From positions 17,479-81,478 of the forward strand of contig NZ_JACEGD010000029.1 in assembly GCF_016031635.1 (NCBI RefSeq): a stretch of 64,000 nucleotides of DNA, given 5' to 3'. The notes beneath the pieces were generated by a model that did not search any database, was not told the origin of the DNA, and worked only from the letters and a program-made list of their open reading frames with translations. Of this stretch, positions 29,816 to 37,886 are shown one piece after another (position 1 is the stretch's first letter; each line of letters opens with the position of its first letter). The stretch comes from Bradyrhizobium diversitatis (lineage in GTDB: Bacteria > Pseudomonadota > Alphaproteobacteria > Rhizobiales > Xanthobacteraceae). The translations under genes were made by a program, and so were the position numbers.

Positions 29816-30193
29816 TTACTTCAGCTCAACCTTGGCGCCAGCCTTCTCGAGCTGGGCCTTGATCTTGTCGGCTTCGTCCTTGTTCACGCCTTCCTTGACA
29901 GGCTTCGGCGCGCCCTCGACGAGGTCCTTCGCTTCCTTCAGGCCGAGACCGGTGATGGCGCGGACTTCCTTGATGACCTCGATCTTCTTGTCGCCGGCGC
30001 TGGCGAGAACGACCGTGAACTCGGTCTTCTCTTCCGCCGGAGCGGCAGCGGCGCCACCAGCAGCCGGGCCAGCCACAGCGACAGCCGCGGCGGCCGAAAC
30101 GCCCCACTTCTCTTCGAGGAGCTTCGCCAGTTCGGCAGCTTCGAGCACGGTGAGGCTCGAGAGGTCGTCAACGATCTTCTGCAAGTCAGCCAT
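29816..30193 (-). CDS. rplL: 50S ribosomal protein L7/L12
   Basis: Flexible stalk protein that recruits translational GTPases. It has 125 residues: an N-terminal dimerisation part (ADLQKIVDDLSSLTVLEAAE), an alanine/glycine-rich hinge near 40-58, and a C-terminal domain with KIEVIKEVRAITGLGLKEAK and the terminal KAGAKVELK. It follows rplJ by 54 nt. Confidence 0.99.
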   Translation of the reverse strand: MADLQKIVDDLSSLTVLEAAELAKLLEEKWGVSAAAAVAVAGPAAGGAAAAPAEEKTEFTVVLASAGDKKIEVIKEVRAITGLGLKEAKDLVEGAPKPVKEGVNKDEADKIKAQLEKAGAKVELK

Positions 30194-30247
30194 TGTTCAG
30201 TTTCCTTGAGTGTAAGTCTGGTTCGGGTTTGAGTTTTGCGAAGGGCG

Positions 30248-30766
30248 TCAGGCCGCTTCGCCCTTTGAGGCATGAGCCTGGATGACGCGCGCGAGCTTGC
30301 CCGCGGGCGCGTTGGCGAGCTGGGCCAGCTTGGTCGCCGGGGCCACAAGCAGGCCGACGATCTTGCCGCGCAGTTCGTCAAGCGACGGCAGCGAGGCAAG
30401 CGCCTTCACGCCGTCGACATTCAGGACGGTCTTGCCCATCGACCCGCCAACGATGACGAACTTTTCGTTCGCCTTGGCAAATTCGATGGCGACCTTTGGC
30501 GCCGCTACCGGATCGTTGGAAGTTGCGATCACGGTCGGCCCCTTCAGCATGGGGCCGATGGCTACGACGTCAGTGCCTTCAAGAGCAATTTTGGCGAGAC
30601 GGTTCTTCGAGACCTTCACCGACGCACCCGCCTGCTTCATCTGCTGGCGCAGCTTCTGCATTTGGGCGACGGTGAGGCCGGAATATTGAGCAACGATCGC
30701 GACGCTCGTGGTCTTGAAGACCTCGTTGAGCTGTTCGACCGCCTCTTTTTTTGCCGCTCGTTCCAC
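30248..30766 (-). CDS. rplJ: 50S ribosomal protein L10
   Basis: Stalk base protein that binds L7/L12 dimers and, in many bacteria, represses its own operon by binding the mRNA leader. I chose the GTG at 30764-30766 (MERAAKKEAVEQLNEVFK, 172 residues, the family length). A GGAGAG ribosome-binding site lies 8 nt upstream of it, while the in-frame ATG at 30793 would add nine atypical residues. The core VVAIGPMLKGPTVIATSNDP is intact. Confidence 0.95.
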   Translation of the reverse strand: MERAAKKEAVEQLNEVFKTTSVAIVAQYSGLTVAQMQKLRQQMKQAGASVKVSKNRLAKIALEGTDVVAIGPMLKGPTVIATSNDPVAAPKVAIEFAKANEKFVIVGGSMGKTVLNVDGVKALASLPSLDELRGKIVGLLVAPATKLAQLANAPAGKLARVIQAHASKGEAA

Positions 30767-31355
30767 AGCAAGCTCTCTCCGGTTGGCGGTCATCGCGAGA
30801 AGCGGGACCGCCGGGTTTCACCCATCGTCCCGCCCGAACCTGAACCTCCGGGCCAAAAAACCCATCGGACACGCCGGGCAAGACGACAATTCAAAGCCTG
30901 CCCTCCGGGAGCCCCCTTGGAGGCCCACGGCGTGTCGAGGTCCGAACCAGACCCGTTTCGCTAACCCTACCGTTAAGGCTGGGCGCGAAGTGAAATCCGG
31001 TCTTCACCCGTCTATGCAGGCCATGCGATTAAGCCATTGAGAAATCGAAATTTCCCGCAGGCGCCTGCAGTCTTGGACAGGACGAGGCCAGCCGGCGAAC
31101 CGTCCGACCTCTGCCCGCACCCCAGCCAACCGACGGGTTTTCCTTCCTTTTCCGGGCAAATCCTTGCGGACGTCCTGAAAAGGAATGATCTCCTGTCATG
31201 CCGGTTTTTCGGAATGCGTGCACGAACGCGCCAGCCGAGGCCGGTACGTTCGGAGGCGGTTCTTTAACCGCTCCGGGCCTGCTTGCCAAGAGCAAAATTC
31301 ACACCAGTTCCAATCGATTGCCGGCCAGGCTTGATCTCGGCTGACAAGGCCCGAT
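30767..31355. other. rplJ leader and upstream gene-free region
   Basis: There are 589 bp without a credible gene between rplJ and the hydroxyacid dehydrogenase. The part near rplJ is GC-rich and strongly foldable. It includes a T6 run on the minus strand (complement of 30855-30860) just after a GC-rich segment, compatible with an L10 autoregulatory leader or attenuator. I could not fix a promoter. Confidence 0.45.
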
Positions 31356-32309
31356 TCAGGACGATTTGACCGCGTAAGGGAGCGGTCTACCCTCGAAGAA
31401 CGCGGTCAGGTTGGCCAAGACGCAATTCTGCATGGCAACGTGCGATTCCAGGGTGTGGCCGCCGATATGCGGGGCGAAGACCACGTTCCGCAGCGCCGTC
31501 AGCGCATCGGGGGCGTGCGGTTCCTGCTCAAAGACATCGAGGCCGGCGCCGGCGATGGTCTTGTCGGCGAGCGCGGCGACCAGGGCTTTCTCGTCGATGA
31601 CGGAGCCGCGGGAAATATTGACGACATAGCCGTCCGCGCCGAGTCGCCGAAGGATATCGGCATTGACGACATGCTGGGTCTCGGCCCCTGCCCGGACCGC
31701 GATCATCAACACGCTGCACCAGTCGGCCAGCGCCTCCAGCGACGAGAAATATCGATACGGCAGATCGTATCGGGTGCGGCTGAAATAGCCGACCTCGCTC
31801 TCGAAAGCCGCGCAGCGCACGGCGATCTTGCGGCCGATCTCGCCCATGCCGTAGACGCCGATGCGGCGGCCGGGCATGCCGGCCTGAGGCCGCATCATTG
31901 GCGACTGTTTTGACGCCGCCCAGTCGCCACTGCGGACATATTGGTCGGCGACCAGAAGGCGCCGTGTCGCCGCGAGCATCAGGGTCATTGCGATATCGGC
32001 GACCGAAGCGGCATTGGCGCCCGGGCTGTGGCCGACGGCGATATTGCGCGCGGCGGCTGCCTTCAGATCGACGCCGTCATAACCGGTGCCGTAGCAGATG
32101 ATGGCGCCGAGCTTTGGAAACAGGTCCATCGCCTCCGCGCCGAGCAGGGTCCCGCCCGCGGTCAGCATCGCGCGGATACCCCTGAGCTCGTCCGCCGGAA
32201 AAACCTCGTGCGCGGGCTTGCCAGCGGTGTCGAGCAGTTCGAACCGCTCGGCGAAACGCGCCATCATGGTTTTGGGAAAGCGCGAGTAGATCAGGACCTT
32301 GTCAGCCAT
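31356..32309 (-). CDS. D-isomer specific 2-hydroxyacid dehydrogenase
   Basis: NAD(P)-dependent oxidoreductase acting on a 2-hydroxy or 2-oxo acid, possibly glyoxylate/hydroxypyruvate. The ATG at 32307-32309 gives MADKVLIYSRFPKTMMARFA and 317 residues; the upstream frame to 32339 is not conserved in style. The Rossmann motif GVYGMGEIG is in the middle. The catalytic Arg lies in NISRGSVID, the Glu in FEQEP and the His in APHIGGHT, the normal triad. It lies between rplA and rplJ, which are usually adjacent, and after a 13-bp hairpin, so it may have its own expression. The exact substrate is not determinable. Confidence 0.9.
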   Translation of the reverse strand: MADKVLIYSRFPKTMMARFAERFELLDTAGKPAHEVFPADELRGIRAMLTAGGTLLGAEAMDLFPKLGAIICYGTGYDGVDLKAAAARNIAVGHSPGANAASVADIAMTLMLAATRRLLVADQYVRSGDWAASKQSPMMRPQAGMPGRRIGVYGMGEIGRKIAVRCAAFESEVGYFSRTRYDLPYRYFSSLEALADWCSVLMIAVRAGAETQHVVNADILRRLGADGYVVNISRGSVIDEKALVAALADKTIAGAGLDVFEQEPHAPDALTALRNVVFAPHIGGHTLESHVAMQNCVLANLTAFFEGRPLPYAVKSS

Positions 32310-32343
32310 TGTTCTTGCTTCCGGAGAGCGCCGCCACAAACGA

Positions 32344-32379
32344 CGAGGGGCGGAATCGGTTGCCCAATTCCGCCCCTCG
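32344..32379 (-). terminator. Hairpin after rplA, possible terminator
   Basis: A perfect 13-bp stem (32344-32356, CGAGGGGCGGAAT, with 32367-32379) begins about 20 nt after the rplA stop on the minus strand. There is no T-run, so it may be a partial or Rho-assisted terminator, or a processing site. It separates rplKA from the hydroxyacid dehydrogenase. Confidence 0.55.
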
Positions 32380-32399
32380 CCTCATGCAATTTCCAAACC

Positions 32400-33092
32400 T
32401 TAGCCGAGAATGGTGCCCGGCTCGACCTTCACGCCCGGGCCCATGGTCGAGGACACCGCAACGCGCTGGATGTAGGTACCCTTGGAACCAGCCGGCTTCG
32501 CCTTGGAGACGGCATCAGCCAGGGCCTTGATGTTCTCGACCAGCTTCTCCTCGGAGAACGAGGCCTTGCCGACGCCGGCCTGCAGGATGCCGGCCTTCTC
32601 GACGCGGAACTCGACCGAGCCGCCCTTGGCACCCTTCACCGCGCCGGTGACGTCCATGGTCACGGTGCCGATCTTCGGGTTCGGCATCAGGCCGCGCGGG
32701 CCGAGCACCTTACCGAGACGGCCGACCAGCGGCATCATGTCGGGGGTGGCGATGCAGCGGTCGAAATCGATCGAGCCGTTCTGCACCTTCTCGACCAGGT
32801 CCTCGGCGCCGACGACGTCAGCACCGGCCGCCTTGGCTTCGTCGGCCTTGGCGCCACGGGCGAACACGCCGACGCGGAGCGTACGGCCGGTACCGTTCGG
32901 CAGGGTCACGACGCCGCGGACCATCTGGTCGGCGTGACGCGGATCGACACCGAGATTGATCGCGACCTCGATGGTCTCGTCGAACTTCGCCTTCGCGCGT
33001 TCCTTGACCATCTTGATGGCGTCCGCGAGCGGGTAAAGCTTTTCGCGATCAATGCCTTCGCGGGCTTTGTTCAAACGCTTTCCGATTGCCAT
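32400..33092 (-). CDS. rplA: 50S ribosomal protein L1
   Basis: L1-stalk protein, and in E. coli a translational repressor of the rplKA mRNA. It has 230 residues: MAIGKRLNKAREGIDREKLY, EVAINLGVDPRHADQMVRG, KVLGPRGLMPNPKIGTVT, and the C-terminal SSTMGPGVKVEPGTI. It starts 6 nt after the rplK stop. Confidence 0.99.
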   Translation of the reverse strand: MAIGKRLNKAREGIDREKLYPLADAIKMVKERAKAKFDETIEVAINLGVDPRHADQMVRGVVTLPNGTGRTLRVGVFARGAKADEAKAAGADVVGAEDLVEKVQNGSIDFDRCIATPDMMPLVGRLGKVLGPRGLMPNPKIGTVTMDVTGAVKGAKGGSVEFRVEKAGILQAGVGKASFSEEKLVENIKALADAVSKAKPAGSKGTYIQRVAVSSTMGPGVKVEPGTILG

Positions 33093-33098
33093 GACCGC

Positions 33099-33527
33099 TT
33101 ACCCCGCAACTTCCAGACCCATCGAACGGGCAGAGCCCTCGACCATCTTCATGGCCGATTCGATGGTGTCGCAATTCAAGTCCTTCATCTTCTTCTCGGC
33201 GATCTCGCGCACCTGCGCCTTGGTCACCTTGCCGGCCTTGTCGCGGCCCGGCGCCTTCGAGCCGGACTGGATCTTGGCAGCCTGCTTGAGGAAGAAGGAC
33301 ATCGGGGGGGTCTTCATCTCGAACGTGAACGAACGATCGGCGTAGATCGTGATCACGACGGGAATCGGGGTGTTCTTCTCTTCCTTCTGGGTCTGGGCGT
33401 TGAATGCCTTGCAGAACTCCATGATGTTGAGACCGCGCTGACCAAGCGCGGGACCGATCGGGGGCGAAGGATTCGCCGCGCCGGCCGGGACCTGAAGCTT
33501 CAGGTATCCGGTCACTTTCTTTGCCAT
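33099..33527 (-). CDS. rplK: 50S ribosomal protein L11
   Basis: Component of the GTPase-associated centre, needed for RelA response and a target of thiopeptides. It has 142 residues with PAGAANPSPPIGPALGQRG near the N-terminus and the conserved Pro helix. A clear AGGAG site precedes the ATG. The 135-nt spacer from nusG contains a GCCGGC-GACAT-GCCGGC hairpin close to the ribosome-binding site. Confidence 0.99.
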   Translation of the reverse strand: MAKKVTGYLKLQVPAGAANPSPPIGPALGQRGLNIMEFCKAFNAQTQKEEKNTPIPVVITIYADRSFTFEMKTPPMSFFLKQAAKIQSGSKAPGRDKAGKVTKAQVREIAEKKMKDLNCDTIESAMKMVEGSARSMGLEVAG

Positions 33528-33662
33528 GTATCACTCCTGTTGTGCCGGCATGTCGCCGGCGGTTTCAGGTTCGTGGTCGGGATCGATGTGCGGCTGGCAA
33601 CCGCCCTCGTCCTCCCACGGCCTCTCTTTGCGCAAAGCGTTTCGGCTTCACGCGCGCCCCGA

Positions 33663-34217
33663 TCAGACCTTCTCGACCTGACCGAATTCCAGCTCGACCG
33701 GCGTGGCGCGGCCGAAGATCGACACGGCGACCTTCACGCGCGAGCGCGCCTCGTCGATTTCCTCGACCACACCCGAGAACGAGGCGAACGGGCCATCGGC
33801 CACGCGCACATTCTCGCCGATCTCGAACGACACCGACGCCTTCGGCCGTTCCACACCCTCCTGCACCTGGTGCAGGATGCGCATGGCCTCGGCCTCCGAG
33901 ATCGGCATCGGCTTGTTTTCCGCGCCGAGGAAGCCCGTCACCTTGGGCGTGTTCTTGATCAGATGAAACGCCTCGTCGGTCAGCTTCATCTTCACCAGCA
34001 CATAGCCCGGGAAGAACTTGCGCTCGGCGTCGATCTTGCGGCCGCGGCGCACTTCCGTGACCTTCTCGGTCGGAACCAGCACCAGCTCGAACAGATCCTC
34101 GAGGCCGCGCTGTTTGGCCTGCTCGCGGATCGATTCGGCGACCTTCTTCTCGAAGTTCGAATAGGCGTGAACGATGTACCAGCGCTTGTCGGACAATTGA
34201 GCGGTTGCCGTTGCCAT
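33663..34217 (-). CDS. nusG: Transcription termination/antitermination protein NusG
   Basis: Elongation factor that binds RNA polymerase beta' and links it to Rho or to S10. It has 184 residues with the N-terminal RWYIVHAYSNFEKKVAESI, RKFFPGYVLVKMKLTDEA, and the C-terminal KOW domain VADGPFASFSGVVEEIDEAR. Its ATG overlaps the secE stop (ATGA), so the two are translationally coupled. Confidence 0.99.
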   Translation of the reverse strand: MATATAQLSDKRWYIVHAYSNFEKKVAESIREQAKQRGLEDLFELVLVPTEKVTEVRRGRKIDAERKFFPGYVLVKMKLTDEAFHLIKNTPKVTGFLGAENKPMPISEAEAMRILHQVQEGVERPKASVSFEIGENVRVADGPFASFSGVVEEIDEARSRVKVAVSIFGRATPVELEFGQVEKV

Positions 34218-34408
34218 CAGTGAATGCCCAGGAGGAAGGTGATGAGGTAGCGGATGATCTGGTCGGCGGCGAAGAAGAAGATCGAGGCGACGGCGACCAT
34301 GACGAACACCATGATGGTGGTGATCGTGGTCTCACGACGGGTCGGCCAAGTGACCTTGGCGGTCTCCGAACGCACTTCCTGCAAGAACTTGAACGGGCTG
34401 ACTGCCAT
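34217..34408 (-). CDS. secE: Preprotein translocase subunit SecE
   Basis: Small essential clamp around SecY. The ATG at 34406-34408 gives MAVSPFKFLQEVRSETAKVT and 63 residues with one membrane helix (about 29-50), the single-helix form normal for this group. An in-frame TTG five codons upstream is an unlikely start. The conserved WPTRRET amphipathic segment precedes the helix. A promoter is predicted at 34583-34611. Confidence 0.97.
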   Translation of the reverse strand: MAVSPFKFLQEVRSETAKVTWPTRRETTITTIMVFVMVAVASIFFFAADQIIRYLITFLLGIH

Positions 34409-34423
34409 CGTTTTGATGTCCAA

Positions 34424-34747
34424 CGTCCGTCGACAGACGCGAATGAATTTCGGGGATCCGAACAGCCGCCGTTGGCCCAGCCCTCTGTCTCGAAGGATGA
34501 GCCGGAAACCGGGCTCGATTGTTCGGGGATTTCAAAGCCGCGCCGGAAATCCGCGTCTAACGGGCCGGCTGCGAGTGCCGGGTAAATACTGCGGATGGGG
34601 CCAAAGGTCAAGATACGGGGCTTCGCGGCGAGAAGCCGGCGTCCTCAGGCGACCCATGCACACCCCAAGGAGGATCAAGGACTTATCTCCCGTCCCAGCG
34701 GGGACGAGATCAGCCCCGGAACCTCCCTGACCAACCCGCCGCCCGGA
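34424..34747. other. Gene-free region upstream of secE
   Basis: There are 324 bp without a gene. It holds the predicted secE promoter. I looked for a tRNA gene, which often precedes secE, or a remnant of the tRNA-Trp 3' end, and found neither. It marks the edge between the core operon and the sugar cluster. Confidence 0.6.
34583..34611 (-). promoter_or_regulatory. Predicted secE-nusG promoter
   Basis: On the minus strand TTGACC (34606-34611) is followed after exactly 17 nt by TATTTA (34583-34588). Start of transcription would be near 34576, about 170 nt before the secE ATG. Confidence 0.6.
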
Positions 34748-36016
34748 TCAGTCGGCCCGGTCGACCATGGAGACACCCGGGAGCGGCACCACGAATTTTC
34801 CACCCTCGGCAAAATAGCGGGCGTGCTTGGCCCGGATCGGGTCGACATAGCGCCAAGCGAAGACCACGACAAACGCTGGCTTGCGCTCATAAAGGGCCGC
34901 CGGGGGCAGAATCGGAATGTCGTAACCCGGGCCTGCCATCACGTTCCCCTTCTTGGGGTCGTCGTCCACCAGGAAGTCGATCTTGTTCTCCAGGCAGAAC
35001 TGCGGGAGCAGCGTCGTGGTGCCGACCGACACACCGTAGCCGGCGACCAGCTGCCCCCGTGCATGAGCGGCATCGGCCATCGCGACCAGCTCGTCGCGGA
35101 TGGCCGCGATCCTCTTCACATAGGGCACATAATAGGCCGGCTGATCGACGCCGAGCCGGTCCTCCTCGGCGATGAACCTCGCGACCTCCGCTGACGGCTT
35201 CTTCGCACCGCCGGCGCGCTGGACAGTCACGCGGATCGAGCCGCCCTTGGTCCAGATGTGCTGAACGTCGATCACTTCCATGCCGAGCCGCGCGAAGAAG
35301 CGCGTCAACGGCTTGATGTTAAAATAGGACAGATGCTCGTGATAGACGGTGTCGAGCAGGTTCTTCTCGGTGACATCGACGCCGTACTGCGTCTCGAAGA
35401 CGAACAATCCGTCCGGTGCAAGCACGTCGCGAACCCCGATCACGAGCGGATCGAGATTGTCGACATTGGCGATCATGTTGTTGGCGATCACGACGCTCGC
35501 CGCACCATGGCTTTGCAGGATGCGGTGCCCGATCGCGTCCGTGAAAAAATCGCCGATGGTCTCGATCCCGGCTTCCGTCGCACGCCGCGCGATGTCGACG
35601 GCGGGATCGACACCCAGCACCCGCATGCCGCGCTCCCTAAAGAAGCCGAGCAACGATCCGTCATTGCTGCCGAGCTCGACGACGAGCGAGCCCGGCGCGA
35701 TCCCGAAGCGGCTGACGACGTCGTTGGCATAGCCTGCGAAATGCTCCCGCAAGCCGAGCGAGAGCGAGGTGGTATAGACGTAGTTGCGGTACTGGATCTC
35801 TGGATTGCCGACATGGAGAATCTGGAGGTGGCCGCAGTCCCGGCACAGATGCAGCGCCATCGGTACCGCGGCCCTGAAGACGGGATCGTCGACGCTGGCG
35901 TCCGGCACCTGGAAGTTCGGCGTGCCGATGGGCATGCCTGCCATCGGAACGACCAGCTCCTGCTTGTCCGAATGGCAGAGGCGGCAAGTTTGGCGGACGT
36001 AGAACAGGTTTTTCAT
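34748..36016 (-). CDS. NovU/TylC3-like sugar C-methyltransferase
   Basis: Probably a SAM-dependent C-methyltransferase acting on an NDP-keto-sugar. The ATG at 36014-36016 gives MKNLFYVRQTCRLC and 422 residues; the 59 upstream codons are not conserved in style. The N-terminal zinc-type domain has CRLC and CRDCGHLQI. The methyltransferase domain has motif I VVELGSNDGSLLGFF. The C-terminal Methyltransf_14-like domain contains GYGVSVGTTTLLPQF and DDDPKKGNVMAGPGY. It is the last gene of the minus arm of the sugar cluster, 82 nt after the flippase-like gene. It resembles the gene at 52157 in architecture. Confidence 0.85.
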   Translation of the reverse strand: MKNLFYVRQTCRLCHSDKQELVVPMAGMPIGTPNFQVPDASVDDPVFRAAVPMALHLCRDCGHLQILHVGNPEIQYRNYVYTTSLSLGLREHFAGYANDVVSRFGIAPGSLVVELGSNDGSLLGFFRERGMRVLGVDPAVDIARRATEAGIETIGDFFTDAIGHRILQSHGAASVVIANNMIANVDNLDPLVIGVRDVLAPDGLFVFETQYGVDVTEKNLLDTVYHEHLSYFNIKPLTRFFARLGMEVIDVQHIWTKGGSIRVTVQRAGGAKKPSAEVARFIAEEDRLGVDQPAYYVPYVKRIAAIRDELVAMADAAHARGQLVAGYGVSVGTTTLLPQFCLENKIDFLVDDDPKKGNVMAGPGYDIPILPPAALYERKPAFVVVFAWRYVDPIRAKHARYFAEGGKFVVPLPGVSMVDRAD

Positions 36017-36098
36017 CGTGGAACCGAGATATGAGATACGCGAGCGAATGAGATAATCCCATCCTGTGAAGACCAGATCGGCAATGGGCTTGCGCAGA

Positions 36099-37121
36099 TC
36101 ATGAGTGGCTCGAGACTTCCGTGCCCTGCCCCAGCGCGAAACCGGGCGCTTCCTCCGCCGCCCTTGCGGCCTTGTCAGCGGAATACGACCCACGCTCCGG
36201 ACTCGCCAGCCAGATTACGCCGCCGACGAGGCCAACAATCACGCTGATGGCACCTAGCAGGAGTGAAACCGACAGCGCTTCCTCGGACGGCACACCCGCA
36301 AGACCGAGGCAGGCGACCATCGCCCCTTCGCGAACGCCCCAGCCGCTGATCGAGATCGGAACGGCTGTTAACAGCACGACCGGCGGAATCAGGATGCCGG
36401 CGTCGAGGATCGATAGCTGCGCTCCGACACCGCGCGCCAGGGTGTAGCAGGCCGCCGCCGTCACGAGATGGATGAGGAGCGCGGATCCGAACAGCAAACC
36501 GCGGCGCTCGGATTGCAACAGAAGAAACCTGACGAGCGTTCCGAACCGGACGAAGCTTGCGATTGCGGGGAGCGCAATAAGGCGTTTCGGCAAACGGTCG
36601 AGCGTCAGCAGGACCACGGTGCCGGCGACGCCCGCCAGCGTAAGTCCGCCGATGGCCAGGATCGCTGCCGCATTGGACACCCGTGACAGCAGAAACGGCA
36701 ATCCGGCCACCATCAGCACGATCAGCCCGATCAACGCCGTGAAGCGGTCTGCCGCAACGCCCTTGACCGCCGCTGACCACTGCACGCCACGTTGGCGGAG
36801 CAGCCACATCCGCACCGCGTCCCCGCCGACCGACGACGGCAACACCTGATTGAACCAGAGGCTGATCATGAGGATCCGCCAGCCCGCGAGCCAGTTCAGC
36901 GGCACGCCGAGCGCGCGCATGATCAGCTCCCACCGGCCGTTGAGCACGAAGGTCTGGAAGAAGATCAGCGCAAACGCGACGACGAACAGGACAGGATCGA
37001 CCGAGATGAGATGAGTTCGCAATTGGCGCAGGTCGAGGCCGCGCGCGATATAGACCAGCACCGCGACCGACAGCAGCAGCTTCACCGAAAACAGGGCCGC
37101 ATGCTTGAATCGCGACTGCAT
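36099..37121 (-). CDS. UPF0104 / lysylphosphatidylglycerol synthase-like flippase family membrane protein
   Basis: Integral membrane protein of 340 residues with about eight hydrophobic helices. The family signature near the C-terminus is AVPISISGWGVREGAMVACL. Relatives include the membrane half of MprF and AglD-associated proteins, proposed to flip lipid-linked molecules. Here it is 12 nt after the SIS isomerase gene, so it may handle a carrier-linked sugar made by the cluster. A decayed relative lies at about 51660-51900. Confidence 0.8.
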   Translation of the reverse strand: MQSRFKHAALFSVKLLLSVAVLVYIARGLDLRQLRTHLISVDPVLFVVAFALIFFQTFVLNGRWELIMRALGVPLNWLAGWRILMISLWFNQVLPSSVGGDAVRMWLLRQRGVQWSAAVKGVAADRFTALIGLIVLMVAGLPFLLSRVSNAAAILAIGGLTLAGVAGTVVLLTLDRLPKRLIALPAIASFVRFGTLVRFLLLQSERRGLLFGSALLIHLVTAAACYTLARGVGAQLSILDAGILIPPVVLLTAVPISISGWGVREGAMVACLGLAGVPSEEALSVSLLLGAISVIVGLVGGVIWLASPERGSYSADKAARAAEEAPGFALGQGTEVSSHS

Positions 37122-37133
37122 CGGATGCCCGCC

Positions 37134-37745
37134 TCAGGACGCCGGATATTCCGCACGACCGATGACGAGGTCGATCGCGGCCATCATCCAGAACTGGTGC
37201 GTGGTCTCGACAATGTTGTAGCTGCGGCTGTCGACCCAGAAATTGACGTCGCCGAGGCTGCGCAGCGGATTGTCCGCATTCATGCCCGACAGCGTGATCA
37301 CGCCGAGCTTCATCGTGCGCGCCTGCGCAACCGCATTGAGGATGTTCTTCGAACGTCCGGACGAGCTGATCGCGACGAGGCAATCGCCGGCGCGGGCATT
37401 CAGGCGTACTGCGTGCGCGATCCAGTCCTCGAAGCCGTAGTCGTTGGCAAGGCACGACATCATGCTCGCATCGCTGAAGCAGAGTGCAGGCACCGACGCA
37501 TTCTTCGCCAGATCGATCGCCAGATGCGAGGCGATGCCGGCTGAGCCGCCATTGCCGATGAAGATGACGCGACCGCCCTGCTCTCGCGTGCGCAACCAGG
37601 ACGCGCGCGTGGCGGAGATCCTGGCAAAAATACCGTCGTCGATCGCCGTCGCGCGATGCAGGCGGCCCACGTAGTCGTCGAGAAAGGCCTTGTGGTCGGG
37701 ATCGACGGACTCGGCGGGCATGGGCTGGCGGCTCGATTGCAACAT
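37134..37745 (-). CDS. SIS-domain sugar isomerase, GmhA-like
   Basis: Phosphosugar isomerase of the SIS fold. The ATG at 37743-37745 gives about 203 residues; ATG 37719-37721 (MPAESVDPDHKAF) is an alternative, neither with a strong ribosome-binding site. Typical motifs are VIFIGNGGSAGIASHLAIDL and AISSSGRSKNILNAV, as in sedoheptulose-7-phosphate isomerase GmhA. With the nucleotidyltransferase-kinase fusion and split transketolase nearby, a role in making a heptose phosphate is the simplest reading. The substrate is inferred from context. Confidence 0.8.
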   Translation of the reverse strand: MLQSSRQPMPAESVDPDHKAFLDDYVGRLHRATAIDDGIFARISATRASWLRTREQGGRVIFIGNGGSAGIASHLAIDLAKNASVPALCFSDASMMSCLANDYGFEDWIAHAVRLNARAGDCLVAISSSGRSKNILNAVAQARTMKLGVITLSGMNADNPLRSLGDVNFWVDSRSYNIVETTHQFWMMAAIDLVIGRAEYPAS

Positions 37746-37886
37746 GTCCGGGTGATACCGGCTATTACCAAGGATTGCAAAGGTATAATACTTGCAAAGT
37801 TTGCGAGCGGCTGGTAGTCGGCTTTCGGGTTTCACTCAACATTGGCGAGCCTGTTTCGCTGGGCATTCGCGTCACGGATGTTCCCC
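37746..37886. promoter_or_regulatory. Divergent promoter region of the sugar cluster
   Basis: The 141-bp gap between the divergent isomerase and epimerase genes is AT-richer than its surroundings. It contains TATAAT (37784-37789), inside a palindromic GTATAATAC-type stretch, flanked by two direct copies of TTGCAAAG (37775-37782 and 37792-37799, 17 bp apart). This could be a promoter with an overlapping regulator site; no good -35 box could be assigned. Confidence 0.45.

Noticed and set aside
34424..34747. tRNA gene or duplicated tRNA-Trp 3' end upstream of secE as an attachment site
   Set aside because: The only match is GGGCTCGA near 34514, eight bases, which is expected by chance.
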